Source of the DNA: Pseudolabrys sp.
GTDB taxonomy: Bacteria; Pseudomonadota; Alphaproteobacteria; Rhizobiales; Xanthobacteraceae
NCBI GenBank assembly: GCA_026125895.1
Contig: JAHCKG010000002.1
Span: forward strand, 280,034-344,033
DNA length: 64,000 bases
Direction of reading: 5' to 3'
In this document: piece after piece, positions 32,219 to 41,152 of the stretch
Position numbering within the stretch: position 1 is the first letter of the stretch
Layout of the letters: every line of letters starts with the position of its first letter
Program-made: the position numbers and the translations under genes
Notes under the pieces: model-generated
What the model was told of the DNA's origin: nothing
What the model saw: only the letters and a program-made list of their open reading frames with translations
Databases searched by the model: none

Positions 32219-32503
32219 CTAGCGCCGGCCGCCGAGCGCGGCGAAGGCCGTCTCCGGCGCCTTGTCGATCAACTTGAGGAGCGCCCGCGCGGGCCCGCGC
32301 GGATTGCGCTTGCCCTGCTCCCAGTTCCGCACCGTCTCGATCGGAACCTCGATCTTTTCGGCGAAAGCCGCCTGGGTCAGCCCGCAGCGCGCCCGCACCT
32401 GACGGACAAAGGCGGCCGGGTCCTTGTGCTCGAGCGTGACCTCGCTGCCGTCCGCGGCAATTTCCACGATCCTGCCGTCGGCTTTCAATCGCACGCGCAT
32501 CAT
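32219..32503 (-). CDS. XRE-type helix-turn-helix protein
   Basis: 94 residues. A beta-rich N-terminus (MRVRLKADGRIVEIAADGSE) and a C-terminal HTH: RCGLTQAAFAEKIEVPIETVRNWEQGKRNP. The architecture is that of HTH regulators associated with toxin-antitoxin systems (HigA/MqsA-like C-terminus), but no toxin gene is adjacent. The start at 32503 is preferred: GGAGG lies five bases before ATGATG; the ATG four codons earlier is part of that RBS. Confidence 0.83.
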   Translation of the reverse strand: MMRVRLKADGRIVEIAADGSEVTLEHKDPAAFVRQVRARCGLTQAAFAEKIEVPIETVRNWEQGKRNPRGPARALLKLIDKAPETAFAALGGRR

Positions 32504-32644
32504 GCGGGCCTCCATCGGCTGAGTTTGTCGGCCAATGGATGAGCGATTCGCGGAAGCGAAAGGTTAATGCCGCAGCTCGGCCGGCGGCCTTGCGCTTTCG
32601 GATCGTCTGGCTAAAGGTCCGCCGCGACGCGGAGATTTGACCCT

Positions 32645-33757
32645 ATGCAACGCCGGAAACTCAGAGTGGCCATTCTTTTCGGCGGACGGTCGGCCGAGCA
32701 TGACGTCTCGCGCGCGTCGGCGGCCAATGTGCTGCGCTCACTCGACCCCGAGCGCTACGAACCCGTTCTGGTCGGCATTACGCGCGCTGGCCGCTGGCTG
32801 CCGGCCGATGCCGGCAACGGCGCCGGAACCGGGGCCACGGAACTCACGGTTCCCGAGGACGGGCCGCAGCTTGCCCTCCTCCCCGGCGGCCACGGCCGCG
32901 CGGTGCTGGCCAACGCGGCCGCGGGCGAGACGCGCGAGGTGCCGGCGTTCGACGCGGTGTTCCCGGTGCTGCACGGCCCGCATGGCGAGGACGGCACGGT
33001 CCAGGGCGCGCTCGAACTCGCCGATGTGCCTTACGTCGGCTCCGGCGTCATCGGCTCGGCGGCGGCGATGGACAAGGACGTCGCCAAGCGGCTGATCCGC
33101 GATGCCGGCCTGCCGACCTCCCGCTTCGCCACCGTGATCCAGGGCGCGCCGCTGTCCTATGAGGACGCTGTCCGCGCGGTCGGTACGGCGGAGGTCTTCG
33201 TCAAGCCGGCGAACATGGGCTCGTCGGTCGGCGTCTCCAAGGCGCGCAACGCCGAGGAATACCAGGCCGCCTGCGAGCAGGCCTTCCGCTTCGATCGCAA
33301 GATCCTCATCGAGGAGAGCGTGCCGGACGTGCGCGAGATCGAGTGCTCGGTACTCGAAGACGGCCAGGGCGATATCCGCGCCTCCGAGCTCGGCGAGATC
33401 GTGCCCGACAGCAAGCACGGCTTCTACTCGTACACCGCCAAATACACCGACGCCGCCGGCGCTTCGCTGGTGGTGCCGGCGCGGCTCACGCCGCAGATGA
33501 GCGAGACCTTCAAGGCGCTGGCGATCAAGACCTTCAAGACCTTGTGCTGCGCGGGCATGGCGCGCATCGACTTCTTCCTCAGCGGCGACCGCATCTTCGT
33601 CAACGAGGCCAACACCCTGCCCGGCTTCACCAATATCAGCATGTATCCCAAGCTTTGGGAGGCGAGCGGCCTGCCGCAGGGCAAGCTGATGGACGTCCTG
33701 ATCGAGCACGCGCTGGCGCGGCACAAGCGCGCGCAGGCCGTGTCGGTGCATCGTTAG
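32645..33757 (+). CDS. ddl: D-alanine-D-alanine ligase
   Basis: 370 residues, ATP-grasp enzyme making D-Ala-D-Ala for peptidoglycan. N-domain with LFGGRSAEHDVSRASA and HGPHGEDGTVQG; ATP-grasp with VFVKPANMGSSVGVSKA; catalytic end with RIDFFLSGDRIFVNEANTLPG. The length and the insert around 60-95 are typical of the DdlA subtype. Not near the division-cell-wall cluster, so probably a second copy. Confidence 0.95.
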   Translation: MQRRKLRVAILFGGRSAEHDVSRASAANVLRSLDPERYEPVLVGITRAGRWLPADAGNGAGTGATELTVPEDGPQLALLPGGHGRAVLANAAAGETREVPAFDAVFPVLHGPHGEDGTVQGALELADVPYVGSGVIGSAAAMDKDVAKRLIRDAGLPTSRFATVIQGAPLSYEDAVRAVGTAEVFVKPANMGSSVGVSKARNAEEYQAACEQAFRFDRKILIEESVPDVREIECSVLEDGQGDIRASELGEIVPDSKHGFYSYTAKYTDAAGASLVVPARLTPQMSETFKALAIKTFKTLCCAGMARIDFFLSGDRIFVNEANTLPGFTNISMYPKLWEASGLPQGKLMDVLIEHALARHKRAQAVSVHR

Positions 33758-33770
33758 AGGCAGAGCGGCC

Positions 33771-34166
33771 TTACGGCCAGTTGAGCTGCCAGGACACGCC
33801 GTAGCGGTCGTTCAGCCAGGTGAAGAGCTTGCTGAAGCCGTAATTGGCGAGCGGCATCATGACGCCGCCGCCCTCGCCCAGCACGGTGGCGAGGCGACGC
33901 AACTCGGCCTCCGAGGTGACATCGACGAAGAACGAGAACGCCGGCGTGAAGGTGAAGGCATGCTTCACCGGGCTGTCGATGCACATGACGCTTTGCCCGG
34001 CGAGCGTAAACCGCGCGACCTTGACGGTGCCTTCCTTGCCCTGCTCGCCCGGGCCGTAACGGCTGATGTCGGTGATCCAGCCCTCGGGAAAGATCGAGAC
34101 GTAGAAATTCATCGCCTCTTCGGCCCTTCCCTCGAACATCAGGAACGGCTGCACTTTCATCTGCAT
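33771..34166 (-). CDS. VOC-superfamily PhnB-like protein
   Basis: 131 residues from the ATG at 34166 (GGAGG five bases upstream). The sequence FLMFEGRAEEAMNFYVSIFP and the end FSKLFTWLNDRYGVSWQLNW are typical of PhnB/3-demethylubiquinone-methyltransferase-like VOC proteins. Dimeric metalloenzyme fold, activity unassigned. Confidence 0.88.
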   Translation of the reverse strand: MQMKVQPFLMFEGRAEEAMNFYVSIFPEGWITDISRYGPGEQGKEGTVKVARFTLAGQSVMCIDSPVKHAFTFTPAFSFFVDVTSEAELRRLATVLGEGGGVMMPLANYGFSKLFTWLNDRYGVSWQLNWP

Positions 34167-34199
34167 GGCGACCTCCGACAACCGTCAACTCAATAGGTG

Positions 34200-34577
34200 T
34201 TAGCGAATGAGCTGGATATCGATTTCGAGATCGAGCCCCGACCATTGCCGATCGGCGGTCAGCACCACGGCGCGCTCGCGCTCGGCGAGTGCCAGACAGG
34301 CGCGATCTGCCAATGAAAGACCAAAACGTTTCGTGCTCATCCGCAGCTCACCCGTTCGCAGCGCCAATTCTTCGTCATAAGGGAAGATTGCGACTCCCAT
34401 TGCCTCGATCGACATTCTGGCTTCGTCGGCCGTAAAGCCCCAGTCGATCATCCGTGTCACGACTTCGGCATAGTTGACAGTCGAGATCGACGCGACTTCG
34501 AGCGCAGCAATAACGCGGTCCGCTCCCCTCTCGTTGTTGACAGCGGCGAGAACTGCGGAAGCATCGAGGACGATCAT
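34200..34577 (-). CDS. vapC: PIN-domain VapC-type toxin
   Basis: 125 residues. Metal-binding acids of PIN RNases: Asp in MIVLDASAVLA (residue 5), Glu in VNYAEVVTR (about 37), Asp in GLSLADRACLALA (about 92) and Asp in VLTADRQW (about 112). Its ATG overlaps the stop of the antitoxin gene (ATGA). Cleaves RNA when free. Confidence 0.9.
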   Translation of the reverse strand: MIVLDASAVLAAVNNERGADRVIAALEVASISTVNYAEVVTRMIDWGFTADEARMSIEAMGVAIFPYDEELALRTGELRMSTKRFGLSLADRACLALAERERAVVLTADRQWSGLDLEIDIQLIR

Positions 34578-35041
34578 TTGTCACTCTCGAGCACTGCCTC
34601 CCGACGGCGATCTTCCAGCAACTCGTCGACCAAACTGATACCTTCAGGAACATGCTGTCGAATGAGCGCTTGAGCCTTCCGCACCGCCGTTGGAATGGTC
34701 ATCAGTCGGATTTCACCATCGTCAACCGTTACGGTGAGAACCTCGCCGGTCTTCAAACCTAGTTTGGCGATTGCTCTTTCCGGAAGTTTGATACGGCCGT
34801 CTGCTTCAAGCTTGATCCTGTTCGGACTGTCGGGTGCCGACGCGAGCGCGACCTCGCCAACAGCAGGCTTCGCCTGCTTTTCCTCCTCCCGCACCAAGAC
34901 ATTGCGAACGAATTGATATCTAACGTCGAGATATTTCGCGATTTCCGACCGAGGATAACCGGCCTTCGCCAGAGCCCGCATCTTGTCGGACTTGCTGTCC
35001 AAGCCCTTGGTCAGCCTGTCCATTTCCCGGCTATCAAGCAT
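34574..35041 (-). CDS. vapB: AbrB/SpoVT-domain antitoxin with extra HTH-like N-terminus
   Basis: 155 residues, about twice the usual VapB length. Residues 20-52 read like a small HTH (KMRALAKAGYPRSEIAKYLD, then VRYQFVRNVL). The AbrB/MazE swapped-hairpin domain lies at 72-115 (KLEADGRIKLPERAIAKLGL, TGEVLTVTVDDGEIRL), and a helical tail for toxin binding follows. It overlaps vapC. An inverted repeat upstream (35067-35092) is its likely operator. Confidence 0.85.
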   Translation of the reverse strand: MLDSREMDRLTKGLDSKSDKMRALAKAGYPRSEIAKYLDVRYQFVRNVLVREEEKQAKPAVGEVALASAPDSPNRIKLEADGRIKLPERAIAKLGLKTGEVLTVTVDDGEIRLMTIPTAVRKAQALIRQHVPEGISLVDELLEDRRREAVLESDK

Positions 35042-35066
35042 GAGTAATTACTCCCTAGAACTCTAT

Positions 35067-35092
35067 CTAGGTACTAATTTGATAGTAACTAG
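35067..35092. promoter_or_regulatory. Inverted-repeat operator before the vapBC-like operon
   Basis: CTAGGTACTA - ATTTGA - TAGTAACTAG: two 10-bp half sites, symmetric except at one position. It lies 25-50 bases upstream of the antitoxin start in an AT-rich stretch, where autorepression is expected for AbrB-type antitoxins. Confidence 0.6.
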
Positions 35093-35107
35093 GTCATCCT
35101 GTCAAGC

Positions 35108-36280
35108 CTAGCGCGTCTTCTCGAAAATCTCTCTCCCGATCAGCATGCGGCGGATTTCCGACGTCCCGGCGCCGATCTCGTACAGCTTGGCGTCGCGCAG
35201 CAAGCGGCCGGTCGGGAAATCGTTGATGTAGCCGTTGCCGCCCAGGCACTGGATCGCTTCCAGCGCCATCCACGTGGCGCGCTCGGCGGCATAGAGGATG
35301 GCGCCGGCGGCGTCCTCGCGCGTGGTACGGCCGTCGTCGCAGGCCTTCGCCACGGCATAGACGTACGCCTTGGCGGCATTCATCGTCACATACATGTCGG
35401 CGAGCTTGCCCTGGATCAACTGGAAGCGGCCGATGGACTGGCCGAACTGCTGACGGTCGTGCACGTAAGGGATCACGACATCCATACAGGCCTGCATGAT
35501 GCCGAGCGGGCCCGCCGCCAGCACGACGCGCTCATAATCGAGGCCGGACATCAGCACGTTGACGCCGTTGCCGACGGCGCCGAGCACGTTCTCCTCCGGC
35601 ACCTCGCAATCGGTGAACACCAGTTCCGACGTATCGGAGCCGCGCATGCCGAGCTTGTCGAGTTTCTGCGCCGGGGCGAAACCCTTGAAGCCCTTCTCGA
35701 CGATGAAGGCGGTAATGCCGCGCGCGCCGGCGGTGCGGTCGGTCTTGGCGTAGATCACAAGCGTATCGGCCACCGGGCCGTTGGTGATCCACATCTTCGA
35801 GCCATTGAGCACGTAGCGGTCGCCGACCTTGTCGGCGCGTGTCTTCATCGACACGACGTCCGAGCCGGCGCCCGGCTCCGACATGGCCAGCGCGCCGACC
35901 TGTTCGCCGGATATCAGCTTGGGCAGATACTTCCGCTTCTGCGCGTCGCTGCCGTTGCGGTTGATCTGGTTGACGCAGAGATTGGAATGCGCGCCGTAGG
36001 ACAGCCCGACGGCGGCCGATGCGCGCGACACCTCCTCCATCGCCACGCAATGCGCCAGATAACCGAGGGCCGAGCCGCCATATTCCTCGGCAACCGTAAT
36101 GCCGTGCAGCCCGAGCGCCCCCATCTCCGGCCACAGGTCGCGCGGAAAGGTGTTGGTGCGGTCGATCTCGTCGGCGCGCGGCGCGATCCGGTCGTGCGCG
36201 AAGGAGGCGACCGACTCGCGCAGCATGTCGGCATCTTCGCCGAGGCCGAAATCGAAGCCCGACCAGGCATTGGAAATCAT
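35108..36280 (-). CDS. ivd: Isovaleryl-CoA dehydrogenase
   Basis: 390 residues, FAD-dependent acyl-CoA dehydrogenase, leucine degradation step 3. Signatures: [20 protein letters not shown] (subfamily-specific), [20 protein letters not shown] (flavin), [34 protein letters not shown] with the IVD-position Glu in DYERVV, and [29 protein letters not shown]. It feeds MccA/MccB (6482, 16333), though not in one operon with them. Confidence 0.93.
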   Translation of the reverse strand: MISNAWSGFDFGLGEDADMLRESVASFAHDRIAPRADEIDRTNTFPRDLWPEMGALGLHGITVAEEYGGSALGYLAHCVAMEEVSRASAAVGLSYGAHSNLCVNQINRNGSDAQKRKYLPKLISGEQVGALAMSEPGAGSDVVSMKTRADKVGDRYVLNGSKMWITNGPVADTLVIYAKTDRTAGARGITAFIVEKGFKGFAPAQKLDKLGMRGSDTSELVFTDCEVPEENVLGAVGNGVNVLMSGLDYERVVLAAGPLGIMQACMDVVIPYVHDRQQFGQSIGRFQLIQGKLADMYVTMNAAKAYVYAVAKACDDGRTTREDAAGAILYAAERATWMALEAIQCLGGNGYINDFPTGRLLRDAKLYEIGAGTSEIRRMLIGREIFEKTR

Positions 36281-36427
36281 GGGGTTGCCTCCGCGGTGTT
36301 TGTGGCGGCAACTCTAGCCACATTCACCGCCGCGGCGAAACGAAGAATGGAGCACGATTTTTTCCGTCCCGGCGCCGCGGTAAAGCCGGCGTCTCGTTGC
36401 GCCTGGGCTCACCGCCGCGACAGAAAA

Positions 36428-38248
36428 TCACCCTGCCAGCGCGGGAGCGTTGACCGTGTCCGGTATGAGCTTGCCGCCGGACTGCTTCTGCTGGGCGAGC
36501 AAGCGGTCGACCGCGGCGGCCGGCGCCGGCTTGGCGAACAGATAGCCCTGCATCTCGTCGCAGCCGGCCAGCCGCAGCAGCACGCGCTGCTGCTCGGTCT
36601 CGACGCCTTCCACCAGGATCGACAAGCCCAGCGCGCGGCCGAGCGCGACGATGGCCTGGATGATGACGCCGCCATTGGCGGTGGCGCCGAGCGCGGTGAC
36701 GAAGCTGCGGTCGATCTTCAACTTGTCGAGCGGGAAGCGTTGCAGATAGCCGAGGTTGGAATAACCCGAGCCGAAATCGTCGAGCGCGACGCGCACGCCG
36801 AGCGCATGCAGATCCTCGATGCGGCGCACCATCTCGTCCGGATTGTCGACCAGCACGCCTTCGGTGATCTCCAGCATCAGCCGCGAAGGCGGCACGCCGC
36901 TGTCGACGAGCGCGGCGCGCACCACCTCGACGATCGAACCGTCGCGCACCTGGAGCGGCGACAGATTGACGGCGACATAGAGATCGGGCCAGCGCTTGGC
37001 TTCCCGCAAGGCGCGGCGCAACACGAAGGCGCCGATCGTATCCATCAGACCCATCTGCTCGGCGATCGGAATGAACACCGCCGGGCCGATAGGGCCGCGC
37101 TGCGCGTGGGTCCAGCGCAGCAGCGCCTCGACGCCGACGATGCGGCCGCCATGGGCGGAGATGATCGGCTGATAGTGCAGTTCGAGTTCGTTGGCGCTGA
37201 CGGCGCGCGGCAATTCGCGCTGGATGAATTTCTGATCGGTGGAGACCTTGTCGAGCGGCGCATCGAATGCGACGCGGCTGCCCGGCCCCTTCCCGGCCGC
37301 GGCGCGCAGCGCCAGTTCGGCGCGGCGCGTGAGTTCGCCGCGCGTTGCCGCATGATGCGGCGCCTGGGCGAAGCCGGCATGGGCACTGACGCGGACCACG
37401 GTGTCGAACCAATGCGGCCGGCCGATGCTTTCGATTATCGCCGCGACCATGGCGTCGATGTCGGCGCCGTCCGCCGTGGTCAGCAGCATGGCGAACTCGT
37501 CGCTGCCGATGCGTCCGCAAATCGCCTCCGGCGGCGCGGCCTCTCGGATGCGGTCGGCGACGGCGACGATGAGCTCGTCGCTGCCGAGCACGCCGAAATT
37601 GGCGGTGACGTCCGCCATGCCGTCGAGTTCGAACACCGCGAAGGTCGTGGTCTCGCCGGGCGCGCGCTCGGCCAAGGCAAGATCGAGCAGTTCGACCATC
37701 TTGGCGTGGTTGGGCATACCGGTCAGCTTGTCCTGATCGGCGGCGCGGCGCGCCATCGCCTCGGTTTCGCTCAAGTCGCGGGCGGCGCGCTTGAGATGCC
37801 ACAGCGAATAGCCGGCGAAGGCCATGAGAACAATGAGCAGAACCGCGATATAGGGCGCCAATGCGCGCATCGCCGCCGTGGTCGGCGCGATCTTTTCCCA
37901 GGTGAAGAAGCCGGCGATCCGGCCTTCGCCATCGAGCACCGGCTGTATCTCGCGATCGCCTTCGCCCGGCGCGATTTCGAATTTCAGATCCTTGAGCCGG
38001 GCGCTGTGTTCGATCATCCGCACGAAACGAGGATCGATGTCGCGGCCATGCGCGAACATCGTGCGGATTTCGCTGGTGGCATTACGCAACGCCAGACGTT
38101 GCTCGTTCCAGAGCTTCTCGTCGCTGTGGCGAGCGATCTCGTAGCCGACGACGGAGCTGACCAGGGCGACCCCGAGGGTCAGCAGCGCCAGGACGACGAC
38201 GCCGCGGGGCGCCGACAGCCAGCGGCGCACCGCCCCGGCGGCGTGCAC
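36428..38248 (-). CDS. Membrane-bound GGDEF/EAL protein, probable c-di-GMP phosphodiesterase
   Basis: About 606 residues from a GTG at 38248; the frame stays open to 38398, and the start is uncertain. Two membrane spans (about 16-36 and 131-150) frame a periplasmic sensor region of about 95 residues. The GGDEF domain is degenerate (GRIGSDEF, about 245-252), so probably no cyclase activity. The EAL domain keeps EALLRW, NLSPLQV, LMLEITE, VALDDFGSGYSNL, LKIDRSF and EGVETEQQ, so c-di-GMP hydrolysis is likely. Confidence 0.88.
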   Translation of the reverse strand: MHAAGAVRRWLSAPRGVVVLALLTLGVALVSSVVGYEIARHSDEKLWNEQRLALRNATSEIRTMFAHGRDIDPRFVRMIEHSARLKDLKFEIAPGEGDREIQPVLDGEGRIAGFFTWEKIAPTTAAMRALAPYIAVLLIVLMAFAGYSLWHLKRAARDLSETEAMARRAADQDKLTGMPNHAKMVELLDLALAERAPGETTTFAVFELDGMADVTANFGVLGSDELIVAVADRIREAAPPEAICGRIGSDEFAMLLTTADGADIDAMVAAIIESIGRPHWFDTVVRVSAHAGFAQAPHHAATRGELTRRAELALRAAAGKGPGSRVAFDAPLDKVSTDQKFIQRELPRAVSANELELHYQPIISAHGGRIVGVEALLRWTHAQRGPIGPAVFIPIAEQMGLMDTIGAFVLRRALREAKRWPDLYVAVNLSPLQVRDGSIVEVVRAALVDSGVPPSRLMLEITEGVLVDNPDEMVRRIEDLHALGVRVALDDFGSGYSNLGYLQRFPLDKLKIDRSFVTALGATANGGVIIQAIVALGRALGLSILVEGVETEQQRVLLRLAGCDEMQGYLFAKPAPAAAVDRLLAQQKQSGGKLIPDTVNAPALAG

Positions 38249-38527
38249 GCGTTGTCCGGCCCGCGGCGCGCGAGCTGTGAACCAGCCAGATTGACGGCCA
38301 GCCGGGCTCGAACCCGGCGCGCCCACGTCGACGTCGCCCAAAACGCAATACTCCCCGCGCGACTTCGCGGCATCCCCGCACCACCAATAAACTGGCAACG
38401 TTAATGGCGGGTCAGCGAACAGGGTGAACGAATGGTTGACGCGGCGGGCCGCCCCGCCCTACAGGCGTGCGACCCATGCCGCGGCAAGGCTGCCGCGCCG
38501 CATCGGTCGTTGTATGGTCTCAACGTC

Positions 38528-39310
38528 ATGCGCGCGATCGTCGGCTTTCTTCTGGCGGCAGTCTCTCTCGGGTCGGGCGGTCTCGTTGCCGCCACGGCGG
38601 CAGACTGTCCCGGCCGGCCGGACGCGCTCCGCACAGAACGCACATTGGTGGTCAGCGCCGCCACCACGCCGCGGGTCGGCCGCAAGCATTTTCCCGACAC
38701 CTTGCCGCTCGCCGACAAGGAGCTGGTGCTGACCTTCGACGACGGACCGTGGCCGACGACGACGCCGAAGGTGCTCGACGCGCTCAAGGCCGAATGCGTG
38801 CGCGCCACGTTCTTCCTGCTCGGCCGCAACGCCGACGCCCACCCGCAGCTGGTCCGCCGCGAACAGGCCGAAGGTCACTCGATCGGTCATCACACCTATT
38901 CGCATCCGCTGCTGGCGCACATGCCGCTCGCCAAGGCCGAGGCCGCGATCGATCGCGGCATCGCCCGCGACGAACTGGCGCTTGGCGGCGTTGCGCGCCG
39001 CGAACCGTCGACGCCGTTCTTCCGCTTTCCGGGTTTTGCCTCGAACCAGCCGCTGCTCGACCGCCTCCAGGATCGCGGCATCGTCGTGTTCGGCGCCGAT
39101 GTCTGGGCCAGCGACTGGAATCCGATGACCCCGGAGGCGCAGCTCCAGCTTCTGCTCAAGCGCATCGACCATGTCGGCCGCGGTATCGTCCTACTGCACG
39201 ACACCAAGGCGCAGACCGCCCATATGCTGCCGAAGCTGCTGCGCGAGCTGAAAGTCCGCGGCTATCGGATCGTCCACATCGTGCCGCCCGCCACGGCCGT
39301 CACAAATTGA
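38528..39310 (+). CDS. Secreted polysaccharide deacetylase
   Basis: 260 residues. Signal peptide (MRAIVGFLLAAVSLGSGGLV). NodB fold: LVLTFDDGPWP (motif 1, Asp-Asp), GHHTYSHPLL (motif 2, His ligands), FFRFPGFASN (motif 3) and IVLLHDTKAQT (motif 5, catalytic His). A zinc-dependent N- or O-deacetylase of cell-wall or secreted glycans. The start at 38528 opens the signal peptide; the frame extends 32 codons upstream without support. Tandem paralogue follows. Confidence 0.9.
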   Translation: MRAIVGFLLAAVSLGSGGLVAATAADCPGRPDALRTERTLVVSAATTPRVGRKHFPDTLPLADKELVLTFDDGPWPTTTPKVLDALKAECVRATFFLLGRNADAHPQLVRREQAEGHSIGHHTYSHPLLAHMPLAKAEAAIDRGIARDELALGGVARREPSTPFFRFPGFASNQPLLDRLQDRGIVVFGADVWASDWNPMTPEAQLQLLLKRIDHVGRGIVLLHDTKAQTAHMLPKLLRELKVRGYRIVHIVPPATAVTN

Positions 39311-39496
39311 GACAACCGCCCTGCCGGTGTTTCCTTTTTGCCGCATCGCCAAAAATTCCTCGGCAAAACAAGCCTGTGGACATTCTCAAGGGTTAATTTT
39401 CGGTTCATACGCCGCCCGCTAGCGTAGCTACGTATCGCCCGCAGCCAACGCGCCATCAGAGCGCGAGGATGCGGACAAGGGTTAAAGGCGGGGTTC

Positions 39497-40627
39497 ATGT
39501 TCAGATCTGTTGTCGCGTTGACGCTGGCCGTCGGGCTGGCGGGCGCATCGTCGTCGGTACGCGCCGAAGAGCCGGCGAGCGAACACATGCAGGCGATGCC
39601 GCCTGCGAAGCCCGCCGCCGTCCAGGCTTTGCTGTTCCGACCGCAGGACAAGACACCGGCGCCGCAAGCGGCTCCCGAACAGCCGAAGAAGGCCGAGCCT
39701 GCGACAAGCACCCTCCCCTGCGCCCATCCCGGCGCGCTCGGCACCAGCCGCACTATTACGGTCGCCGCCGATGCCTTCCCGCGCATCGGCACCATGCAGT
39801 ATCGCAACAGCCTGCCGCTCAACGACCACGAGGTCGTCATCACCTTCGACGACGGCCCGCTGCCGCCCTACACCGACCGCGTGCTCGCCGCGCTCGATGC
39901 CGAATGCGTCAAGGTCACCTACTTCATCGTCGGGCAGATGGCGCGCGCCTATCCGGACACGCTGCGCCGCATCTACAATGCGGGCCATGTCATCGGCACG
40001 CACAGCATGCATCATCCATTCTCGATGGACCGCATGGATGCCGCGCAGCTCACGAGCGAGATCGACGGCGGCATTGCCGCGGTGAAAGCCGCCATCGGCG
40101 ACGACCGCGCGGTTGCGCCGTTCTTCCGCGTGCCGGGCCTGGCGCGATCGCGCACGCTCGAGAACTTCGCCGCCGCGCAAACGCTGGCCGTTTGGAGCGC
40201 CGACGAAGTGGCCGACGACTGGCACCACGGCATCAAGCCGGCGCAGATCGTCGAGCGCGCCATGCGGCGCATCGAGGCCAAGGGCCATCGCGGCGTCCTG
40301 CTGCTGCACGACATCCACCCGGCCACCGCGATGGCCGTGCCGATGCTGCTCAAGGAGCTCAAGGCCAAGGGCTACAAGATCGTGCAGGCGGTGCCGGCCG
40401 GCGAGCGCCCCGCCTCGGTGCCGGAACGCACCCCGGACGAGATCGCGGCGGCGCGTGCCCAGGGCTGGCCGCGCGTCATCAAGGCGAGCTTGAAGGGTCA
40501 TCACAGCCGCGACCATAAGGACGCCGCGGCCGACGAGGCTGGCGACTCTTTCCTCGGCAAACTGGCCGGCAAGAAGAGGCACACGCTGGCCGCCGCCCAC
40601 AAGGCGGATGGGCTGTTCGACCGCTGA
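39497..40627 (+). CDS. Secreted polysaccharide deacetylase, tandem paralogue
   Basis: 376 residues. Signal peptide (MFRSVVALTLAVGLAGASSS), Pro/Ala-rich linker to about 75, NodB domain with VVITFDDGPLPP, GTHSMHHPFSMD, FFRVPGLARS and GVLLLHDIHPAT, and a basic C-terminal extension with RTPDEIAAARAQGW and a Lys/His-rich end. The shared pre-domain block (RTITVAADAFPRIGTMQYRN against RTLVVSAATTPRVGRKHFPD) shows duplication. About 190 bases separate the two genes. Confidence 0.9.
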   Translation: MFRSVVALTLAVGLAGASSSVRAEEPASEHMQAMPPAKPAAVQALLFRPQDKTPAPQAAPEQPKKAEPATSTLPCAHPGALGTSRTITVAADAFPRIGTMQYRNSLPLNDHEVVITFDDGPLPPYTDRVLAALDAECVKVTYFIVGQMARAYPDTLRRIYNAGHVIGTHSMHHPFSMDRMDAAQLTSEIDGGIAAVKAAIGDDRAVAPFFRVPGLARSRTLENFAAAQTLAVWSADEVADDWHHGIKPAQIVERAMRRIEAKGHRGVLLLHDIHPATAMAVPMLLKELKAKGYKIVQAVPAGERPASVPERTPDEIAAARAQGWPRVIKASLKGHHSRDHKDAAADEAGDSFLGKLAGKKRHTLAAAHKADGLFDR

Positions 40628-40728
40628 CCCCGCCACGCTTGCGATTGTCAGACGCCGCGGGCCGGTGCAGGATTCCGGCCGCGCGCCGGGCGTCGTCATT
40701 TCACGCTTCAGGAAATCAGGAGTTTCGA

Positions 40729-41142
40729 ATGGACAAGCTTCGCATCACCGCCGGTTCCTATGTGTTCGACGCCAAGTTCGAGACCGAACTGGCGCCGAAG
40801 ACGGTGGCGGTGTTCAAGAAGCTCCTGCCCTACGAGCAGAAGGTCATCCACGTGCGCTGGAGCGGCGAAGGCGTCTGGGTGCCGCTCGGCGAGACCGACC
40901 TCGGCCTCACTTACGAGAACCACACCAGCTATCCACATCCGGGGCAGATGATCGTTTATCCGGGCGGCATCAGCGAGACCGAGATCCTGCTCGCCTACGG
41001 CGCGGTGCACTTCGCCTCGAAGCTCGGCCAGCTCGCCGGCAACCACTTCATCACGCTGACGTCCGGCATGGACAAGCTCTACGAGTTCGGCCGCGCCGTG
41101 CTCTACGAAGGCGCCAAGCCGATCCGCATCGAAGCGGTCTGA
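40729..41142 (+). CDS. DUF3830 family protein
   Basis: 137 residues, DKLRITAGSYVFDAKFETEL with AVFKKLLPYEQKVIHVRWSG and ENHTSYPHPGQMIVYPGGIS: DUF3830, a cyclophilin-like barrel family often beside amino acid or amide catabolic genes. AGGAG seven bases upstream. It ends 10 bases from the convergent livF stop. Confidence 0.88.
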   Translation: MDKLRITAGSYVFDAKFETELAPKTVAVFKKLLPYEQKVIHVRWSGEGVWVPLGETDLGLTYENHTSYPHPGQMIVYPGGISETEILLAYGAVHFASKLGQLAGNHFITLTSGMDKLYEFGRAVLYEGAKPIRIEAV

Positions 41143-41152
41143 GAACGCAGCG

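Noticed and set aside
35459-38404. Open plus-strand frame of 981 codons opposite two genes.
   Set aside because: It is the complement of ivd and of the GGDEF/EAL gene. Its translation is His/Arg/Asp-rich without domains, normal for antisense of high-GC coding DNA.
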